Source of the DNA: DAOTXK01 sp034435395
Lineage (GTDB): Bacteria; Chloroflexota; Anaerolineae; Aggregatilineales; Ch27
Assembly (NCBI GenBank): GCA_034435395.1
Contig: DAOTXK010000135.1
Span: forward strand, 1-25,055
Length of the DNA: 25,055 nt
Reading direction: 5' to 3'
Both the position numbers and the translations under genes were made by a program. This document shows positions 21,791 through 25,055 of the stretch, piece after piece; positions within the stretch are counted from its first letter, which is position 1, and every line of letters starts with the position of its first letter. The notes below the pieces were generated by a model that was not told the DNA's origin, did no database searches, and saw only the letters and a program-made list of their open reading frames with translations.

Positions 21791-23167
21791 TCAGTTCTCC
21801 AGCTCTGGCACACTGGAGAGCTTGTAGCCCCGCCCTCGCACCGTGATCAGATAACGGGACGCCTGAGGGTGATCTTCCAGTTTGGCGCGCAGACGGCTGA
21901 CCAGCTTCTCCACCCGCGCGTCATCAACCTCGTCGATGTACTCCTGGCCCCACACCGCCTCCACCAGTTGATACTTATCACAGATTTTGTTCAACCGCCC
22001 GTACAGGAGCAGCAGCAGCCGGTATTCAAGCTCGGTCAGGGTCGGCACGGGGAAGCCGTCCACCCACACCTGGCCGGCGTCGGTATCCACCCACACGCCG
22101 CGCTGCACGCCGTGTTGCGCCAGCGCCTTGCGCCGGGCGAAACGGGCGAACAATTCGCCGAACAGGCGCGGCGGCTGATCCCCCTGGCCCTCGATCAAAA
22201 CCCCCCGCTGGGCCAGCAACTGGAGCGCCTCCTCGTTGGCCTGGCCGGTGGTCGCCACCTCAATGGCCGCCGCCTGCCCCTGCGGCGGCAATTGCTCCCA
22301 CAGCCGCCGCAACTCGGTGAGCGTCACCCGGTCACTTTCCAGCGCCACGTCGGCCTCCTCAAAGGCCCGTTGCTGGTAAAGCTGCGGCGCGCCGCTCTCC
22401 ACCTGGAGCAGCACGCGGCAGACCGACCGGATCAGGCCCGGATGCCCGCCCGCCTGGGCCAGCACATACGCCGCCTCCGCTTCGTCCAGGTGATCGCCAG
22501 CCGCGGCGAACCATTCCTCGGCCATGAGGCGGGTCTCCTCCGGCGGGAGCGGGCCGAGAAAGTGCCGCCCCATGGTGAACAACTCGGCGAATTCGGCCAC
22601 GTGTTCGTCATCCTGCGACACTTGCGAGGGCGGGATCACGGAAGCGATGACGTAACTCAAGTCCGTGCCGTATTTATCCCGCATGGCCCGCAGGTTGAGC
22701 AGGATGCGCGGCTCGATCCCAGTCAGCACCTCGTCAAACTCATCCAGCAGCAGGATCACGCGCCGGGAGCCGCCCTCCACCAGCGCCACCAGCGCATTGT
22801 TAAAGGCCAGCGGCACGGCGAAATCGTTCGGCGGCTGCACGACGATCTGGTACTGCTCCTTGACGGCGGCTTTCAGTTCAGCCTCCTCCGGGGGCAGCGC
22901 TTCTAGAATCGCCCGCAGGATGGCTTCGTAAAAGCCGCGCGGCGACAGCTCCAGCATCCGGTTGCAGTCCACATACACAAACAGCGCCTCGGAATCGGTC
23001 AGCTCCCGGAAGCGAACCGCCGCCCCCGGCGTTTGCAGCGCCCGCAGCAATTCTGATTTGCCGGTGTTGCTCAGGCCGACCACGGCCACACAGTGCCCCT
23101 CGGCCAGCAGGTCGAGGACCTTCAGCAGATCGCGTTCGCGGTATAGGGTGAGCGTTGGGGTGGACAT
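21791..23167 (-). CDS. P-loop ATPase fused to C-terminal OmpR-type winged helix
   Basis: A 458-aa regulator. The N-terminal half is a single AAA/STAND-like ATPase of the archaeal-ATPase kind: Walker A GLSNTGKS at 31-38, Walker B VILLLDEFDEV at 137-147 (Asp142, Glu143), and a GGHPGLIR element at 240-247. A helical, winged-helix-like segment spans 275-345. Residues 355-450 are a full OmpR/PhoB-type DNA-binding domain (VWVDGFPVPTLTELEYRLL at 367-385, LVEAVWG at 401-407, VEKLVSRLRAKLE at 419-431, VRGRGYKL at 443-450). No receiver domain is present. I infer a nucleotide-switched transcription factor. The start could be the ATG at 23167 or the GTG at 23182; neither has a strong ribosome site. Its own promoter probably lies in the 341-base spacer upstream. 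Confidence 0.88.
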   Translation of the reverse strand: MSTPTLTLYRERDLLKVLDLLAEGHCVAVVGLSNTGKSELLRALQTPGAAVRFRELTDSEALFVYVDCNRMLELSPRGFYEAILRAILEALPPEEAELKAAVKEQYQIVVQPPNDFAVPLAFNNALVALVEGGSRRVILLLDEFDEVLTGIEPRILLNLRAMRDKYGTDLSYVIASVIPPSQVSQDDEHVAEFAELFTMGRHFLGPLPPEETRLMAEEWFAAAGDHLDEAEAAYVLAQAGGHPGLIRSVCRVLLQVESGAPQLYQQRAFEEADVALESDRVTLTELRRLWEQLPPQGQAAAIEVATTGQANEEALQLLAQRGVLIEGQGDQPPRLFGELFARFARRKALAQHGVQRGVWVDTDAGQVWVDGFPVPTLTELEYRLLLLLYGRLNKICDKYQLVEAVWGQEYIDEVDDARVEKLVSRLRAKLEDHPQASRYLITVRGRGYKLSSVPELEN

Positions 23168-23376
23168 CTTAATCGTCTTCACGCGCCAGGCATGCCGGGC
23201 CGGTCATCCCTTCCGGAGCCGCCACCGGGCCGCTCATCGGACGACGGCCAGGGGCCAGCGCCCGCCACGGACCGGGTTACATTCCCCCTAATTATTGCCT
23301 CAAAACAGGCGGCCCGCCAGCCGATCATGCCGTCGGCCAGCCGTCTCCCGCCGGGCCTCATGAGGCTGAGTCGCCA

Positions 23377-23415
23377 GGCGGCCCGATCGCGCGGGCGGCC
23401 CGATCACGCGGGCGG
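23377..23415. repeat. 17-base tandem repeat, 2.3 copies
   Basis: GGCGGCCCGATCGCGCG (23377-23393) is followed directly by a copy with one change (23394-23410) and the first five bases of a third. The unit is GC-rich with a central GATC. Confidence 0.65.
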
Positions 23416-23450
23416 TTGATTTTCCCCCTCGACCCGATGGGATGACAGCA

Positions 23451-23475
23451 GGCCGGGCATATGGTGCGCCCGGCC
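23451..23475 (-). terminator. GC-rich hairpin after the LPxTG-protein gene
   Basis: GGCCGGGC (23451-23458) pairs exactly with GCCCGGCC (23468-23475) over a nine-base loop, about 34 bases after the stop at 23509 on the minus strand. No T-tract follows. Confidence 0.4.
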
Positions 23476-23508
23476 CGCGTTGACAACGATGGCTGGCCAC
23501 GCCGGTCC

Positions 23509-24312
23509 CTACCCGGTGCGCAGGCGTCGCGCCACAATGATGATGGCCGCCAGGCCCAATATCGCCAGGCCCGCCGTCGCCAGCGTGTTCACGCCGCCGC
23601 CCTGGCCGATCTCGTCGAACAGCCCGGTCGTGGGCAGCGCCGATACCGGCGTGGGCGTGACAATCAGCGCCGGGGTGCCGCCCAGGCCGATGGCCTCCTC
23701 CGGCGTCGGCGAGGCCAGGCCGCCGGCCAGGATTCCGGCCAGCGCGGTGGCCGTCTGGGCCACCACCTCGCCGGTCAACCCTCCGCCCACTCCCTCGCCC
23801 GGCGTGGGCGTCACAATCTGGAAGAACGGCGTGGGGGTGGCCAGCTCCTCGGTCGGCGATGGGGTGGGCGTGGGTGTCTCACTCGGCGTCGGGGTCGGGG
23901 TCCACAGGGTGGCGGTGGCAGTCAGGTTCAGGTTTTCCGCGTTCTGGGTCTCCGTCGCGGCCAGGTACACCGCCACCTGGGTGTTGGTGGCGTAGACGGC
24001 AGCCACCGTCTGCTCCACCGGGCTGGGCCCCCGGTTGGCGAAGATGACGACCACCAGCCCGGCGATGCCCAGACACACCACCAGGGCGACGACGGCACCG
24101 ATGATCGCAAATGTGCGGTTCAGGCCGAAGATCGTCGGCTCCGCCGCCCCTTCCTCCACGGGGGCCTCCGCGCCGAAGTCCGGGACATCAACGGCTTCGC
24201 CCAGGTCGAATTCTTCGAACCCTTCGAATTCCTCGAATTCTTCCCCGCCAAATTCCTCGTCATCGGTAAAGAACTCGTCGCGGTTGTCGCCAAACAGATC
24301 GTCGTCGCTCAT
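23509..24312 (-). CDS. Pro/Thr-rich surface protein with LPTTG sorting-like tail
   Basis: A 267-aa protein of no named family. The first 60 residues are strongly acidic with Phe-Glu repeats (FGGEEFEEFEGFEEFDLGEA, 21-40) and should be cytosolic. A membrane helix follows at 68-92. The outer part is Thr/Pro-rich (TPTPTPSETPTPTPSPTEE near 138-156) with Ala/Thr helices. The C-terminus has LPTTG at 226-230, a Gly-rich spacer, a hydrophobic helix (244-261) and a basic tail ARRLRTG, the layout of sortase substrates. The start at 24312 is chosen because AAGGAG lies six bases upstream; the ATG at 24318 would be too close to it. It probably shares a transcript with the gene that ends 64 bases upstream. 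No sortase gene is in the window. Confidence 0.8.
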   Translation of the reverse strand: MSDDDLFGDNRDEFFTDDEEFGGEEFEEFEGFEEFDLGEAVDVPDFGAEAPVEEGAAEPTIFGLNRTFAIIGAVVALVVCLGIAGLVVVIFANRGPSPVEQTVAAVYATNTQVAVYLAATETQNAENLNLTATATLWTPTPTPSETPTPTPSPTEELATPTPFFQIVTPTPGEGVGGGLTGEVVAQTATALAGILAGGLASPTPEEAIGLGGTPALIVTPTPVSALPTTGLFDEIGQGGGVNTLATAGLAILGLAAIIIVARRLRTG

Positions 24313-24376
24313 TGCCATCTCCTTCACCCTTGCAGGGGAGCGGTCCCCGTCCTTTTGCCCCTCAACCCCGGGTCGG

Positions 24377-25055
24377 TCACCCCCGGCCAAACAGTTCCAG
24401 GTTCACCAGCGGGACGGTCACCGTCCGTCCACTGGGCAGGCTTATCGTCCCCACCGGCAGCCGCAACCCATTTTCGATCACCTGGGGCGTTTTGGGCAAG
24501 CCGGTCACCTTGCCCACCAGACCCAGGAAAGGCGCGCGGGTGATACGCACCTCCGACCCCACCCGCAGCGGCTCGTTGCGCGCCGGGGCTGGCACCTGCC
24601 GGTCGCTGCGCAGCGGCACGATGACCTCCGGGCGATCCGGCGACCAGCGTCCCGGTTGCACGGCGTTCAGCGCCACCTGCCGCCCCACGCACGGCTCCAA
24701 CACCTGGGATACCATCACGCTCAGGCGCTGGTCGCCAAACCCTTCAGTCAGCATTATGGGCATTTTGAGGGCTAATGCAACTTCACGCAAGTCGGCGTGC
24801 ATGCTCGGCGCGATGATGCCGCCGATGCCCTGGGCCTCGGCCTTACGCAGGGCCAGCCCGACCAGCGGGCGGGTGGTCAGGACGATGGCCCCCCGCCATT
24901 CAGCGGTGAACGCGTCCACTTCCAGCGCCGCCAGGCCGCCTTCCGGCTCCTTTTGCAGCACCCCGAAGTGCTCCCGGCCTTTGCCCCACACCCCCTGCAC
25001 CAGCGCGCCGGTCGTCTCCAGCAGCACGCCCCGCTGGCCGCGCAGAGAGGCCACC
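24377..25055 (-). CDS. C-terminal part of an unrecognised protein with KOW-like end
   Basis: The frame is open to the window edge, so the start lies outside; the visible 225 residues end at 24377. Residues 30-135 of the visible part show alternating strands and helices with AIVLTTRPLVGLALRKAEAQGIGGIIAPS and ALALKMPIMLTEGFGD regions, as in a small alpha/beta domain. The last 60 residues (LRVGSEVRITRAPFLGLVGKVTGLP and so on) resemble a KOW/SH3-like beta-barrel. I do not recognise the family. It stands 64 bases upstream of the LPTTG-protein gene and is probably in the same operon. Confidence 0.75.
   Translation of the reverse strand, partial: VASLRGQRGVLLETTGALVQGVWGKGREHFGVLQKEPEGGLAALEVDAFTAEWRGAIVLTTRPLVGLALRKAEAQGIGGIIAPSMHADLREVALALKMPIMLTEGFGDQRLSVMVSQVLEPCVGRQVALNAVQPGRWSPDRPEVIVPLRSDRQVPAPARNEPLRVGSEVRITRAPFLGLVGKVTGLPKTPQVIENGLRLPVGTISLPSGRTVTVPLVNLELFGRG

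Larger units (their letters stand above)
23168..23508. other. 341-base intergenic region with repeats and palindromes
   Basis: This spacer follows the LPxTG-protein gene and precedes the ATPase-winged-helix gene. It holds a perfect 12-base palindrome, GCCTCATGAGGC (23355-23366), a 17-base tandem repeat (23377-23415) and a GC hairpin (23451-23475). An AT-rich patch (near 23288-23297, AATTATT) may be part of a promoter, but I see no clear -10/-35 pair. No coding frame is convincing. Confidence 0.6.

Noticed and set aside
20473..22906. Long plus-strand frames (427 and 345 codons) opposite the regulators
   Set aside because: The minus strand encodes intact receiver, histidine kinase, ATPase and winged-helix domains there; the plus frames show nothing.
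23461..24543. 360-codon plus-strand frame opposite the LPTTG-protein gene
   Set aside because: It is an Arg/Gly/His-rich shadow. The minus frame has membrane helices, a Thr/Pro stalk and the sorting-like tail.
1..25055. CRISPR array, prophage, insertion sequence, tRNA or rRNA
   Set aside because: No regularly spaced repeats, transposase or integrase motifs, or RNA gene signatures were seen anywhere in the window.

Overview
The window reads as one stretch of a GC-rich bacterial chromosome with dense genes, ordinary Shine-Dalgarno sites, and no rRNA, tRNA, CRISPR array or transposase. The gene set suggests a Chloroflexota bacterium, probably Anaerolineae-like: Hanks-type Ser/Thr kinases (one with zinc ribbon, membrane helices and TPRs), a Uma2-family gene, an M42 aminopeptidase, a UGT80-like glycosyltransferase, PspA, NfeD and an LPxTG-type surface protein. 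This placement is inference from gene content; no marker gene is present. Recognisable promoters are mostly extended -10 boxes (TGnTATAAT) with poor -35 boxes.

Layout. 1-4.8 kb: a secreted HExxH metalloprotease, a GNAT acetyltransferase resembling AAC(2') enzymes, a Uma2 gene boxed in by inverted heptamer repeats (TCAGCNN), and a convergent M42 aminopeptidase. 4.9-9.1 kb: an unrecognised protein with a possible PD-(D/E)XK core, an orphan CpaF/TadA-type ATPase, and a one-protein signalling chain made of a Ser/Thr kinase, a degenerate histidine-kinase module and a LuxR-type HTH. 9.1-13.1 kb: a histidine phosphatase, then a plus-strand run of a YtxH-like small membrane protein, a UGT-type glycosyltransferase, a SAM methyltransferase and a YfcE-like phosphoesterase.

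13.1-21.7 kb is a long minus-strand block that looks like an envelope-stress module. In transcription order it contains a receiver-histidine kinase hybrid, PspA, a Ser/Thr kinase with zinc ribbon, membrane helices and TPRs, a two-helix membrane coiled-coil protein, NfeD, a RimI-like acetyltransferase and SppA. The last two overlap by ATGA. 21.8-25 kb, also minus strand: a P-loop ATPase fused to a C-terminal OmpR-type winged helix, a 341-base regulatory-looking spacer, a surface protein with an acidic cytoplasmic head, Pro/Thr-rich stalk and LPTTG tail, and the C-terminal part of an unrecognised protein that runs off the window.

The most unusual items are the kinase/pseudo-histidine-kinase/LuxR fusion (7142-8995), the PspA-kinase-NfeD-SppA cluster, the ATPase-winged-helix regulator beside a response regulator that has no DNA-binding output, and several long inverted repeats in leaders (7024-7086, 8998-9085, 10119-10174).
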